From NCBI RefSeq assembly GCF_030644365.1, contig NZ_CP130058.1, positions 62,001 through 126,000 on the forward strand: a DNA stretch of 64,000 bases, given 5' to 3'. Of the stretch, positions 16,378 through 24,986 are shown one piece after another. The translations under genes and the position numbers were made by a program. The first letter of the stretch is position 1. Each line of letters starts with the position of its first letter. The DNA is from Schaalia sp. HMT-172. GTDB taxonomy: Bacteria > Actinomycetota > Actinomycetes > Actinomycetales > Actinomycetaceae. The notes below the pieces were generated by a model, which ran no database searches, was not told the origin of the DNA, and worked only from the letters and a program-made list of their open reading frames with translations.

Positions 16378-16396
16378 TTAGGATGACCTAACATAG
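16378..16396 (+). promoter_or_regulatory. Candidate DtxR/IdeR iron box over a -10 element
   Basis: The 19 bases TTAGGATGACCTAACATAG match the DtxR/IdeR consensus (TTAGGTTAGCCTAACCTAA, from memory) at 14 positions, with the outer TTAGG and inner CCTAAC arms kept. TAACAT at 16388-16393 can serve as a -10 hexamer, so bound repressor would cover the promoter. It lies 54 bases before the DUF364-type gene. Confidence 0.6.
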
Positions 16397-16425
16397 GGAG
16401 GGTCCGGCGCTGTGCCGGGCCCTCC
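16397..16425 (+). promoter_or_regulatory. Hairpin in the 5' leader of the DUF364-type gene
   Basis: GGAGGGTCCGGC (16397-16408) pairs with GCCGGGCCCTCC (16414-16425): twelve base pairs including one G-T, with a five-base loop. It begins right after the promoter and ends 25 bases before the ATG. It could stabilise the mRNA or act as an attenuator; no T-tract follows. Confidence 0.5.
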
Positions 16426-16449
16426 CTCATGCTTCCCACAGGAGACACC

Positions 16450-17211
16450 ATGACCAGCCCCTGGGACCTGTACGACCAGCTCATCGACGAGATTCCCGCC
16501 GACATCACCGTCACCGCGATCCACACAGACGGCAAGTGGCGTCGCGTTGCCACCAGCGAGGACGGCGCCGGCATGGCTTTCGGCATGAACGTCCAGTCCC
16601 GCCCGCGCGCCATCGAGGACCCCTCCGACCTGGTCGGCCGCCCCCTGCGCGACGTCGCCGCCCTGGCGAAATCCTGGAACTTTGAGGACGCCGGCGTCGG
16701 CATGGCGGCCGTCAACGCCTACCACTCCCATCCAGTGCGAGCCCTTGCCCACGGGTTCCGCCCCTGCAAGGAAAACAACTGGGCGCGCACCTTCCACCCA
16801 TACGGGCCCTTCGTCGCCGGCAAGCGCGTCGCCGTCATCGGTCACTTCCCCTTCGCGGCTGCCGCCATGCCCGACGCTGCGGAGCTCACGATCCTCGAAC
16901 GCAACGTCTTCGACGGCGACTACCCCGACTCCGCCTGCGAATACCTGCTCCCCGAGATGGACTACGTCTTCATCTCCGGATCCGCGTTCGTCAACAAGAC
17001 GATGCCGCGCCTGCTCGCGCTCGCGGCGGACGCGCACACCGTTGTCCTGGGCCCCTCCACTCCGGCCTCTCCCGCGATCCTGAGAGCCGGCGCCACGACC
17101 GTCATGTCATTCGCCAGCGCGCATCCCGCCCGCCTCGAAGACGGCCTCGCCGGACGCACCCTGCAAGGCATGTACGACGCCGGCATGAGGGTCGAGCTCA
17201 GCCGCCCCTGA
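16450..17211 (+). CDS. DUF4213/DUF364 (Rossmann-like) protein, possible metal chelation
   Basis: 253 residues. The N-terminal third (LYDQLIDEIPADITVTAIHTD and following) fits DUF4213 and the rest fits the DUF364 Rossmann-like domain (FVAGKRVAVIGHF, LERN, EYLLPEMDYVFISGSAFVNKTM, LGPSTPASPAIL). Members are annotated as putative heavy-metal chelation proteins and often lie with metal transport genes, but biochemical proof is thin. The ATG at 16450 has AGGAG upstream. An iron-box-like site and a hairpin precede it, which supports regulation by iron. A terminator follows at 17258-17293. Confidence 0.82.
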   Translation: MTSPWDLYDQLIDEIPADITVTAIHTDGKWRRVATSEDGAGMAFGMNVQSRPRAIEDPSDLVGRPLRDVAALAKSWNFEDAGVGMAAVNAYHSHPVRALAHGFRPCKENNWARTFHPYGPFVAGKRVAVIGHFPFAAAAMPDAAELTILERNVFDGDYPDSACEYLLPEMDYVFISGSAFVNKTMPRLLALAADAHTVVLGPSTPASPAILRAGATTVMSFASAHPARLEDGLAGRTLQGMYDAGMRVELSRP

Positions 17212-17257
17212 CGCGCCGCTTCGCTCCGAGCGGTCCGCCCGGGCCTCGTCGAAATAC

Positions 17258-17293
17258 AGCGGGGCGTCCCAGCCGCAGCCGGAACGCCCCGCT
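17258..17293. terminator. Bidirectional terminator hairpin
   Basis: AGCGGGGCGT (17258-17267) pairs with ACGCCCCGCT (17284-17293) between the convergent DUF364-type gene and crgA. Confidence 0.7.
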
Positions 17294-17338
17294 CTCACAC
17301 TCGCTGGAGACGGCAGGCCCACGCCCGCCGCGCTCCCG

Positions 17339-17602
17339 TCAGCGCCAGCGCAACGTCATCAGGAAACCCACCATCATCGTGCCCAGACCCACCGCGATAT
17401 TCCACGCGCCCAGCTTCGGAATCGGGTAAATGCCCTGGGAAATGTAGTAGACGACGACCCACAGCAGGCCCAGGATCATGAGGGCCACGAACGTCGGCGC
17501 CCACCATGCGGGACTCAACGGAATGCCATCCGTCCAATTCTTGATCTCGGTATCGTCCTCGACCTCGTGCCCATTCTTCTTACGCTTCTTAGATTCGGCC
17601 AC
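17339..17602 (-). CDS. crgA: Cell division protein CrgA
   Basis: An 87-residue membrane protein with a Lys-rich N-terminus (ESKKRKKNG), the conserved SPAWWAPTFVALMILGLLW segment and a second hydrophobic segment ending in MTLRWR. CrgA bridges FtsZ/FtsI and other divisome proteins in actinobacteria. The start is a GTG at 17602 with GAGAGGA upstream; reading further upstream would add a non-homologous extension. It is divergent from the DUF881 gene, as in many relatives. Confidence 0.93.
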   Translation of the reverse strand: MAESKKRKKNGHEVEDDTEIKNWTDGIPLSPAWWAPTFVALMILGLLWVVVYYISQGIYPIPKLGAWNIAVGLGTMMVGFLMTLRWR

Positions 17603-17726
17603 GTCGGGTCCTCTCTGCTGGCCCGCGCGGGAAGACAAACCGCCCGGCGGTGATGAATTAATCGCAACACTAGCGTAGTCTCGGACCTGAGAAGTGCCAA
17701 AACGCAGCGCCACGGAGGGGGAAATC

Positions 17727-18428
17727 ATGCGCGCACGCACAGCACGCCACGCGGTGGCCGTCCTCGCCGTCACCATCGCCTCCGGCCTGCTCTTCTCCGT
17801 CTCCTCCCTCAACGAGCGCAAAAACCCTGCCGGGACCTCGAACCTGGCGACCCTCGTGCGCACCCGCCAAGCCCAGGTCTCCACCCTCGACAACGAGGTA
17901 TCCTCCCTCGACGCCCAGGTGCAGAGCTTCTCCTCCGCGCCCCAATCCGGCTCCCCCGACGAAGACGCCTTCACCGCCCGATCCACCAGCCCCGTGAGCG
18001 GCCCCGGCGTCCAAATCACCCTCTCCGACGCGCCCCCCGGCCAGATCCCAGCCGGAGCCACCCCCAACGACCTCGTCATCCACCAGCAGGACATCGAGGA
18101 CACCATGAACGCCCTGTGGGCCGGCGGCGCCGAAGCCATGACCGTCCAGGGCGTGCGCATCACCAACCGAACCGTCATCCGCTGCATCGGCAACGTCATC
18201 CTCGTCGACGGAACCAGCTACTCGCCGCCCTATGTGATTCAAGCAATCGGTGATCCTGACACCCTGCGCGCGACGGTTACCGCAAACCCACGTATGGTGA
18301 ATTATCAGGCCTACGTGACAAAATACGGCCTCGGGTGGGACATGCAGACCAAAGACTCCCTGAACTTCGCACCCGCAACAACCTCGTTGACCGTCAACTA
18401 CGCAACCGTGGAGGAATCGCATGGGTGA
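17727..18428 (+). CDS. DUF881 family protein
   Basis: 233 residues. An N-terminal hydrophobic anchor (VAVLAVTIASGLLFSVS) is followed by a coiled-coil-like stretch (LVRTRQAQVSTLDNEVSSLD) and the DUF881 domain with LVIHQQDIEDTMNALWAGGAEAMTVQ split as HQQD, NALWAGGAEA and TNRTVIRC. The ATG at 17727 is preceded by GGAGGGGG. It overlaps the sortase gene by eight bases. DUF881 proteins commonly neighbour crgA; their role is unknown but the context points to the cell envelope. Confidence 0.9.
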   Translation: MRARTARHAVAVLAVTIASGLLFSVSSLNERKNPAGTSNLATLVRTRQAQVSTLDNEVSSLDAQVQSFSSAPQSGSPDEDAFTARSTSPVSGPGVQITLSDAPPGQIPAGATPNDLVIHQQDIEDTMNALWAGGAEAMTVQGVRITNRTVIRCIGNVILVDGTSYSPPYVIQAIGDPDTLRATVTANPRMVNYQAYVTKYGLGWDMQTKDSLNFAPATTSLTVNYATVEESHG

Positions 18429-19182
18429 ACACGTCGCCCGAACCACACCGACAAAGAAAAAGCGCTCCAACGTCTTCTGGAATATCGTCGGTGTCGTCGG
18501 CGAACTCCTCATCACCTTCGCGTTCGTCATCGGCCTCTTCTCCGTCTGGCAGCTCTACTGGACGACCTACCAAGTCTCCGGACAGGTCTCCCAGACCATC
18601 GCCTCGTACGAAGACAGCCACCAGCCCGCCAAGCGCACCCAGGGCGAAATCCGCACCGACGACCCACCCGCCTTCGACCGCGAAGTCGGCGACGGCGAAG
18701 TCTACGGCATCGTCCACGTGCCCACCTGGGACTGGATGAAAATCCCCCTCGCCGAAGGCACCACCTCCTACGTCCTCGACCAGGGCTGGGCCGGCCACTA
18801 CGACATGACCACCCAGCCCGGCGGCGTCGGCAACTTCTCCGTCGCCGGCCACCGCCGCACCTACGGCAACAACTTCCGCTGGATCGACCGCCTCACCCAG
18901 GGCGACAAGGTCGTCGTGGAAGTCGACGACCGCTACCTCGTGTACTCCATGGTCTCCTCCGAGATCATCGACGCCACCGACCCCACCCAGATGCGCGTCG
19001 TCGCCCCCGTCATCGACGACGAATCCTGGTCCGAAACCCCCACCGAGCGTTGGATGACCATGACCACCTGCCACCCCGAATACGGCAACTGGCAGCGCTA
19101 CATCGTCCACCTCAAGTTCGAATCCTGGACCCCCAAGGACACGGGCGTGCCCGCCGAACTCGTCGACGAACCCACGAACTGA
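18421..19182 (+). CDS. Class E sortase
   Basis: 253 residues with one N-terminal membrane segment (ELLITFAFVIGLFSVWQLYW) and an extracellular sortase domain. The catalytic His is in SVAGHRRTYG, the catalytic Cys in TMTTCHPEYG, and an Arg follows in NWQRYIVH. Class E sortases attach or process cell-wall proteins with LAxTG-type signals in high-GC Gram-positives. It overlaps DUF881 and is followed after ten bases by a tiny membrane protein, so the three are one operon. Confidence 0.93.
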   Translation: MGEHVARTTPTKKKRSNVFWNIVGVVGELLITFAFVIGLFSVWQLYWTTYQVSGQVSQTIASYEDSHQPAKRTQGEIRTDDPPAFDREVGDGEVYGIVHVPTWDWMKIPLAEGTTSYVLDQGWAGHYDMTTQPGGVGNFSVAGHRRTYGNNFRWIDRLTQGDKVVVEVDDRYLVYSMVSSEIIDATDPTQMRVVAPVIDDESWSETPTERWMTMTTCHPEYGNWQRYIVHLKFESWTPKDTGVPAELVDEPTN

Positions 19183-19192
19183 AGGACCCCAC

Positions 19193-19354
19193 ATGTACGC
19201 ATGGATCTTCCGCCACCTGCCCGGCCCCACCTGGTTCAAGGTCATCGAATCCCTGGCCCTCATCGGCGCGGCCGTCGCCGCCCTGTTCACCTGGGTTTAC
19301 CCCTGGGTTCAGTCCTACCTGGAACTGGGGCAGTCCTCCGTCGGCGGCGCCTGA
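19193..19354 (+). CDS. Very small membrane protein after the sortase
   Basis: 53 residues with one hydrophobic segment (VIESLALIGAAVAALFTWVY) and aromatic ends (MYAWIFRHLPGPTWFK). The ATG at 19193 follows GAAGGA. The gene begins ten bases after the sortase stop and ends 20 bases before a perfect terminator, so it is very likely real. A short membrane protein in this position is a recurring feature of the sortase-trpG interval in actinobacteria, with no known role. Confidence 0.72.
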   Translation: MYAWIFRHLPGPTWFKVIESLALIGAAVAALFTWVYPWVQSYLELGQSSVGGA

Positions 19355-19374
19355 ACCGCTCACTCCGGAAAGGT

Positions 19375-19401
19375 ACGAGGCCGGGGCCACCCCGGCCTCG
19401 T
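19375..19401. terminator. Perfect 12-mer hairpin
   Basis: ACGAGGCCGGGG (19375-19386) and CCCCGGCCTCGT (19390-19401) pair around a three-base loop. It ends the DUF881-sortase operon before trpG. Confidence 0.8.
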
Positions 19402-19552
19402 GCCGTATCCACGGGCGTCGGTTGGCTACCGCCGTCCGCGCCCGCGCGCCCGCGCGCCCGGAGAACGGACGGCGCCCGCGCGCCCGCTGGGGGAGCGCCC
19501 TACGATGGAGGCCGGAGAAGGGGCCACGGCCTCGTACATGAAAGGACCGGCA

Positions 19553-20191
19553 ATGGCACGAATCCTCTGCGTCGATAACTACGACTCGTTCGTCTTCACG
19601 ATCGTGGGCTACCTGCGTCACCTGGGTGCCGCCGTGGACGTGGTGCGCAACGACGTCGTGGATCCCGCGTGGTTCGAGGCCGGCTACGACGGCGTCCTCA
19701 TCTCCCCCGGACCCGGCGACCCCAAGAGCGCCGGCGCCTCCCTGCAGACCATCGCCGACTGCGCCGAGCGTGAGATCCCGATGCTGGGCGTGTGCCTGGG
19801 CCACCAGGCCCTCGGCGAGCTCTTCGGCGCGACCGTCGGGCACGCACCCGAGCTCATGCACGGCAAGACCTCCGTCATCACGCACGACGGGCGTGGCGTG
19901 TTCGAGGGCGTGCCCTCGCCGCTGACCGTCACCCGCTACCATTCGCTGACGATCGACCCCGCGACCATGCCCGACGAGCTCGAGGTTTCCGCGGCTACCG
20001 AGTCCGGCATCATCATGGGTGTGCGCCACCGCTCCCTGCCCCTTGAGGGCGTCCAGTTCCACCCCGAGTCCGTCATGACCCAGTCCGGGCACCTCATGTT
20101 CGCCAACTGGCTGGCCGCCTGCGGTGACGCTGGCGCACGCGAGCGGGCCGTGTCCCTGAAGCCCGTCGTCGCGGAGCGTTTCACGCTGTAG
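19553..20191 (+). CDS. trpG: Anthranilate/aminodeoxychorismate synthase component II
   Basis: A 212-residue class I glutamine amidotransferase. It has the oxyanion segment SPGPGDP, the nucleophile Cys in GVCLGHQALGELFG and the catalytic His/Glu in VQFHPESV. It supplies ammonia to chorismate-using synthases for tryptophan or p-aminobenzoate. No partner component I gene is nearby, and a gene in this position next to pknB is standard in actinobacteria (usually annotated trpG or pabA). ATG at 19553 is preceded by AAGGA; an ATG at 19538 is possible. Confidence 0.92.
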   Translation: MARILCVDNYDSFVFTIVGYLRHLGAAVDVVRNDVVDPAWFEAGYDGVLISPGPGDPKSAGASLQTIADCAEREIPMLGVCLGHQALGELFGATVGHAPELMHGKTSVITHDGRGVFEGVPSPLTVTRYHSLTIDPATMPDELEVSAATESGIIMGVRHRSLPLEGVQFHPESVMTQSGHLMFANWLAACGDAGARERAVSLKPVVAERFTL

Positions 20192-20250
20192 ATTCTGCAG
20201 TCCGCGTGGCAACTACCGTGCCGCAGGCGTGCTTGTGGGCGCGTGCATCC

Positions 20251-20366
20251 GGATAGGTTACGAGCATCTGGATAGGTTATGCGTATGTGGATAGCTTATT
20301 AACCTATCCGGATGTCAATAACCTATCCACATCGTCACAACCTATCCACATCGTCACAACCTATCC
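20251..20366. repeat. Inverted 19-bp-period array, locus A
   Basis: Cores GGATAGGTT (third one GGATAGCTT) start at 20251, 20270 and 20289; inverted cores AACCTATCC start at 20301, 20320, 20339 and 20358. Every step within an arm is exactly 19 bases and the arms meet in a near-palindrome at 20289-20309. The ten bases between cores vary. The same design recurs at 44935 and 53679. Confidence 0.9.
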
Positions 20367-20610
20367 GCATCAGGGCCGGCTTTCCCGCCTCGCGTGTTGG
20401 CCGCGCCCGCATGCAGTGAGGCCCGCGTCGCAGCACAGCACCTATCCGCATCAGGGCCGGCTCGGTTCGGGATAGGTGTTCGTGGAAGCGTTCGATGACG
20501 AGGTTGTGGCCAGGATCGGGGCGCTCGTGGCCTCACCACGCACGCCCGAGCTCACCGCCGAGTAAGCGCGTGCGGCTCACCACACACCCCACCGCACACG
20601 CGGGATACGA

Positions 20611-20653
20611 CGAGGCCCGCACCTCAGGAGGATTCCTGTGAGTGCGGGCCTCG
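20611..20653. terminator. Hairpin downstream of pknB
   Basis: CGAGGCCCGCAC (20611-20622) pairs with GTGCGGGCCTCG (20642-20653), 48 bases past the pknB stop. It probably ends the whole fhaA-to-pknB operon. Confidence 0.7.
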
Positions 20654-20700
20654 ATGCGCGTGTGCCGCAGGGGCGGTGTGTGCCGCTCGCGCGGCGCGCG

Positions 20701-22734
20701 TCAGTGACTCTTCGTGGGGCTCGGGCTGGGGGTGTTCCCCTGGGAGCCCTTGGATACCTTCAGCTTCACGGTCGAGTTCTTGTCCACCTTCGAGCCCTCG
20801 CCGGGCTCGACAGAGAGGACCTGGCCGGCGGGCTGCGAGCCCGCGACTTCCTCGACGGTGACGGTCAAGCCCAGGGCCTTGAGCTGCGCCTCGGCGTCGT
20901 CACGGCCGATGCCGACGACGGAGGGGATCTCCACCTGCGCGCTCTTGCCGTTGGACACGGACACGGCGATGCTCGTACCCTTCTTGACCTTCGTCCCGGT
21001 CGCGGGATCCTGCGAGACGATGCGGTCCTTCTCCTTATCGGAATCGACGCTTGTCACGTTACCGAGCTCCAGGCCGGCGGACTTCAGGGCGCTGCGCGCC
21101 TGGTCCTGGCTCATGCCCTGCAGATCCGGGACCTCGACCTCGGAGGAGCCCGAGGACAGGGACACGGTGATGGTCTGGCCGGCCTTCACCTTCGTGCCGG
21201 GGGAGGGGTTGGTCTCGGCGACCTTGCCCTCGGGCACGGTGTCGGACGCGACCGTCTTCGAGCTCTGCTCAAACTTCAACCCCTGGGCCTCGATGGCCTT
21301 GCGGGCCTCGTCGGGGCTCATGCCGACCAGGTTATCGGGCACGACGACGGAGTCGGGGCCCGACGAAATGGTGACGCGCACGGTGGCGCCCTTCTCGGCG
21401 GATGTGCCCGCGGCCGGGTCAGTCGAGACGACGGATCCGGCCTCCACGGTGTCGGAGGCGACCTTGTCGGGGTTGAGTTCCCACGTGAAGCCGGCGGCTT
21501 CGATCTGGGCCTTCGCGTCGGCCTGCGACAGGCCGACGACGTTGGGAACCGCCGTCGGCTCAGCCGTCGACGCGCCGCGCGTGAGCGCGTACACGCTGCC
21601 TCCGATGAGGAGCAGGGCGATGAGGACGAGGGACGCGATGATCGCTGTGCGGCGCTTGCGTGCCTTGGCGGCGGCGTTGGCCGCGTCGTCAGTCGCCACG
21701 GCGGGCAGGGACGTCGAGGTCGCCGCGACCCCGGCGGGGGCGGCAGCGTGTGGGGCGACGGTGTGGGGGGTGACGGCGGCCATCGGGGTGGTGGCAGCTG
21801 TACGCGCACCGGCCATGCCGGCGGCGGGCAGCACCTCGGTCGCCCAGGAGTCGGTGGGTGGGGCGCCCACGTCCAGGCCGCGAGCCACGCGCTGCAGGTC
21901 GGAGAGCATGGCGGCGGCGCTGGGGTAGCGGTCGTCGCGGTTCTTCGCCAGGGCCTTGAGGACGACGCGGTCCAGGGAATCCGGGATGTCGGAGAGAATC
22001 GACGAGGGCGTGGGCGGGATTTGCTCGACGTGCTGGTAGGCGACGGCCACCGCGGAATCGCCCTTGAAGGGAGGGCGGCCGGTCAGCAGCTCGAAGAGGA
22101 CGACGCCGGTGGAGTACAGGTCGGAGCGCTCGTCAACGGTCTCGCCGCGCGCCTGCTCGGGGGAGAGGTACTGCGCTGTGCCGACGACCGCGTTGGTCTG
22201 AGTCATCGTCGCCTGCGAGTCGGTCAGGGCTCGGGCGATGCCGAAGTCCATGACCTTCACCTTGCCGTCCGAGGTCAGCATGATGTTGCCCGGCTTGATG
22301 TCTCGGTGCACCAGGTGGTTGGCGTGCGAGTACTGCAGGGCGGACAGGACGCCGGAGACGATCTCGATGGCCTCGTTGATCGGTACGGCCGTCCCGTCGG
22401 AGATGAGGTCCTTGACGGTGTGTCCCTCGACGTACTCCATGACGATGTAGGGCACCGCGATCGAGCGGCCGGTCGTGTCTTCGATGATCTCCTCGCCGGT
22501 GTCGTACACGGCGACGATGTTCGGGTGATTCAGCGATGCCGCTGACTGAGCTTCGCGGCGGAAGCGTGCCTGGAAGATCGAATCTTGCGCCAGGTCGCGC
22601 CGCAGCATCTTGATGGCGACGACGCGCGAGAGGCGGGTGTCGAAGCCCAGGTGGACTTCGGCCATGCCGCCTCGCCCGATGAGCGAGCGGACCTCGTATC
22701 GGCCAGCTAGACGGTGGGCCATGGGCTCTGCCAT
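20701..22734 (-). CDS. pknB: Serine/threonine protein kinase PknB with four PASTA domains
   Basis: 677 residues. The kinase domain spans about residues 12-275 with GRGGMAEV, the catalytic HRDIKPGNIM and DFGIARA. After a linker, one membrane segment (RRTAIIASLVLIALLLIGGSVYAL region) leads to four extracellular PASTA domains starting near VPNVVGLSQ, VPDNLVGMS, VPDLQGMSQ and IPSVVGIGR. PASTA repeats bind muropeptides and lipid II, so the kinase reports on wall synthesis. The ATG has GGAGG seven bases upstream. It overlaps the end of pknA by 28 bases. The tail is Ser/Pro-rich (NTPSPSPTKSH). Confidence 0.96.
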   Translation of the reverse strand: MAEPMAHRLAGRYEVRSLIGRGGMAEVHLGFDTRLSRVVAIKMLRRDLAQDSIFQARFRREAQSAASLNHPNIVAVYDTGEEIIEDTTGRSIAVPYIVMEYVEGHTVKDLISDGTAVPINEAIEIVSGVLSALQYSHANHLVHRDIKPGNIMLTSDGKVKVMDFGIARALTDSQATMTQTNAVVGTAQYLSPEQARGETVDERSDLYSTGVVLFELLTGRPPFKGDSAVAVAYQHVEQIPPTPSSILSDIPDSLDRVVLKALAKNRDDRYPSAAAMLSDLQRVARGLDVGAPPTDSWATEVLPAAGMAGARTAATTPMAAVTPHTVAPHAAAPAGVAATSTSLPAVATDDAANAAAKARKRRTAIIASLVLIALLLIGGSVYALTRGASTAEPTAVPNVVGLSQADAKAQIEAAGFTWELNPDKVASDTVEAGSVVSTDPAAGTSAEKGATVRVTISSGPDSVVVPDNLVGMSPDEARKAIEAQGLKFEQSSKTVASDTVPEGKVAETNPSPGTKVKAGQTITVSLSSGSSEVEVPDLQGMSQDQARSALKSAGLELGNVTSVDSDKEKDRIVSQDPATGTKVKKGTSIAVSVSNGKSAQVEIPSVVGIGRDDAEAQLKALGLTVTVEEVAGSQPAGQVLSVEPGEGSKVDKNSTVKLKVSKGSQGNTPSPSPTKSH

Positions 22735-24986
22735 GTCCTAACCTCCTCGATAATGTTTGCCCCCGCGTTGGTTTGGATGAGGGAGCTCAGCATGTACTTG
22801 ATCGTAACTGCTGCGAGTACGATTAGCGCAATCGCGATGAGTGCGATGATCGCCGCGCGGATGATTTTCTTGCTCGCCGGGACGGGCGGTGCGACGACGC
22901 TGCGCGAGTACGCGGTCTTTGCGATCGGTCGTTTCCGGTCGACGGAGCGTGCGTCGAGTTCGTGCCACTGGGGGCCGCGGGTCTTCTTCTCGGGGCGGGG
23001 TTCGTACACGGAGCGCCGCGGGCGAGTGTTGGCTTTCTTGCTGCGGGGCTGGGGCACGGTTCCGTAGACGCGCGGCGTGGAGCCGGTGGTCGTCGGTGTG
23101 GGGGACGAGGCCGTGGCGTCCGCGGCGCGTCGTCCGTCCGAGCGGCGGGAGGGCACGGGTGCGCCGGAGCGCACGGCCTGGCGCTGAGCCTGCTCGGCGT
23201 CGCGGCGTTGGCGTGCCTCGCGGCGTTGGCGCGCTTCGCGTGCTTCGCGCAGCTCGCGCTGGCGTCGTTCCTCCTCGCGGGCGACTTGCGCGCGGCGCTG
23301 TTCTTCGGCGGCGTCCTCGGCTTGGCGGTGCTGGGCGCGCTGGCGCAGGCGTTCGGTCAGCGCGGCGTGGCGGTCCTGCGGTTGTGCGGGTTGCGCTGAC
23401 GAGGGCGGGGCGGGGATCGCGTCCGGGCGTGCGGGGGTGTCCGAGGCTGGCGCAGCCTTCTCGGGGCTGGCTTGCTCGGGCGCGGCCTTCGTGGGGGCAG
23501 CCGTGAGCGGGGCCGCCTCCGGAGGCGAGGCCTGGGCGGGTGCCGCGGGAATGGGCGCTGCGCCAGCGGCGCGAGTGCGCGAAGGCTCTGCGGGCGTGCC
23601 GGGGGCGGCTGGCGGTGGCGCGGCGTGCCGGGTTGTGGGCGCCTCAGGGATGGCTTGCGGCGCGGGCCGAGCCGCGACGATGCGCGTGGGGATCGAGGCC
23701 TGGGCGGACTCTGGCTGGGGCACGGCGGCGTGGCGGCCCGTGGAGGTCAGGGAGCTCGAGGAGGCGGGGGCGTGCTCGCCCGTCGCGTCGGGGCGGATGC
23801 GCCGTACCCGAGTGGGCGCGGACACCGGCCGCTGGACCGGGGGAGCGGGGGCCTCGTCGATGATGCGCGGGACGGTCGCGTGGCGACCGGTGATCGGGAT
23901 CATCGAGGAGGAGGGCGCGATCGTGGTGGCCTCGTCGATGATGCGCGGGACGGCCGCGTGGCGTCCCGTGATGGCGCGCACTCGGGGGGTGAGGCCCGAC
24001 GGGGGCTGGAGCATCTCGTCGGGCAGCGTGCGGCGAGTCAGGTGACGCACGGGTGCGAGGATCGGCACGGAGGGTTGGACGGGCGTGCGGGTCTCGGCCG
24101 GGCGCTGCGCGGCCTTCGGCAGCGGCAGCGGGCGAGGCGCCACGGAGATGCCCATGGCCTTGGCAGCCCCGGCGATCTCGCGGACGGCCGCGGAACCGGA
24201 CTCGGGGCGCTTGGCGGGATCCTTTTCCAGCAGGTGCAAGATAACGTCGGCGAGGGGCTCGGGGACGAAATCCGGCAGCGGAGGCACGGGGTCGTTGACG
24301 TGGGCGAACGCGATGTCCACCTGCGTCTCGCCCGTGAAGGGGCGTCGACCCGCCGCTGCCTCGTAGGCGATGACGCCGAGGGCGTAGAGGTCTCCGGTGG
24401 GGGTCGCCAATTCGCCCATAGCCTGCTCGGGCGGCAGGTACTGGGCGGTGCCCATGACCATGCCGGCGGCTGTCAGGTTGACCTGGTTGCGGGTGCGGGA
24501 GATGCCGAAGTCCGTCAGCTTCACCATACCGTCGGGGCGAACAATGATGTTCGCGGGCTTGATGTCGCGGTGCACGACGCCCGCGCGGGCCGCAGCGCCG
24601 AGGGCCATCGCGACCTGGATGAGGATCGGAATGAGGTATTCGGGTTCGATGCGTGAGCCGCCGCGCAGGTAGTCTGTCAGCGGGTATCCGTCGACGAGCT
24701 CCATGATGATCCAGCCGATGCCATCTTCCTCGCCCGAATCCTGCGTGTTCGCGATGTTCGGGTGGGAGATCGACATGGAGTTGCGGGCCTCGAGGCGCAG
24801 GCGCGACAGCGAGAGCTCCTCGCCCGCCAGCTCGGGGCGCAGGACCTTCGCGGCGACGATGTGGCCGCTGACCCGGTCGCGGGCCTTCCACACTTCGCCC
24901 ATGCCGCCCTGGGCGATCGGGGTGAGCAGCGTGTAGCGCCCCCCGAGCACCCGCCCGGCACCGGATGTCATGCGTTGGACGCTCAC
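22707..24986 (-). CDS. pknA: Serine/threonine protein kinase PknA
   Basis: 759 residues. The kinase domain (about 15-275) has AQGGMGEVW, HRDIKPANII and DFGISRTRN. A long Pro/Ala/Arg-rich linker of some 400 residues follows, with repeated TGRHA(A/T)VPRIIDEA units and a charged helical stretch (EEERRQRELREAREAR), then one membrane segment (IIRAAIIALIAIALIVLAAV) and a short outer tail without PASTA domains. The chosen GTG at 24986 overlaps the pbpA stop (GTGA); ATG 24971 is possible but has no ribosome site. The order matches M. tuberculosis pknA, which controls growth and cell shape. Confidence 0.93.
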   Translation of the reverse strand: MSVQRMTSGAGRVLGGRYTLLTPIAQGGMGEVWKARDRVSGHIVAAKVLRPELAGEELSLSRLRLEARNSMSISHPNIANTQDSGEEDGIGWIIMELVDGYPLTDYLRGGSRIEPEYLIPILIQVAMALGAAARAGVVHRDIKPANIIVRPDGMVKLTDFGISRTRNQVNLTAAGMVMGTAQYLPPEQAMGELATPTGDLYALGVIAYEAAAGRRPFTGETQVDIAFAHVNDPVPPLPDFVPEPLADVILHLLEKDPAKRPESGSAAVREIAGAAKAMGISVAPRPLPLPKAAQRPAETRTPVQPSVPILAPVRHLTRRTLPDEMLQPPSGLTPRVRAITGRHAAVPRIIDEATTIAPSSSMIPITGRHATVPRIIDEAPAPPVQRPVSAPTRVRRIRPDATGEHAPASSSSLTSTGRHAAVPQPESAQASIPTRIVAARPAPQAIPEAPTTRHAAPPPAAPGTPAEPSRTRAAGAAPIPAAPAQASPPEAAPLTAAPTKAAPEQASPEKAAPASDTPARPDAIPAPPSSAQPAQPQDRHAALTERLRQRAQHRQAEDAAEEQRRAQVAREEERRQRELREAREARQRREARQRRDAEQAQRQAVRSGAPVPSRRSDGRRAADATASSPTPTTTGSTPRVYGTVPQPRSKKANTRPRRSVYEPRPEKKTRGPQWHELDARSVDRKRPIAKTAYSRSVVAPPVPASKKIIRAAIIALIAIALIVLAAVTIKYMLSSLIQTNAGANIIEEVRTWQSPWPTV

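Larger units (their letters stand above)
20192..20700. other. Intergenic region with 19-bp array and terminator
   Basis: About 510 bases between convergent trpG and pknB. They hold the array at 20251-20366, a stray copy of CCTATCCGCATCAGGGCCGG at 20441-20460, and the pknB-side hairpin at 20611-20653. A 29-codon open stretch at 20476-20565 shows no homology I recognise. Confidence 0.7.

Noticed and set aside
20251-20366. CRISPR array
   Set aside because: The cores are only 9 bp with 10-bp gaps, they invert in the middle, and no cas gene is present. This is not the form of a CRISPR array.
20476-20565. Short gene of 29 codons before pknB
   Set aside because: It has a GTG start without a ribosome site and no recognisable similarity; it may be a gene remnant but cannot be supported.
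20700-22545. Long open frame antisense to pknB
   Set aside because: High GC leaves long open frames opposite real genes. The minus-strand frame encodes a complete kinase with PASTA domains, so the antisense frame is a shadow. The same holds for antisense frames over nrdE, pknA and rodA.
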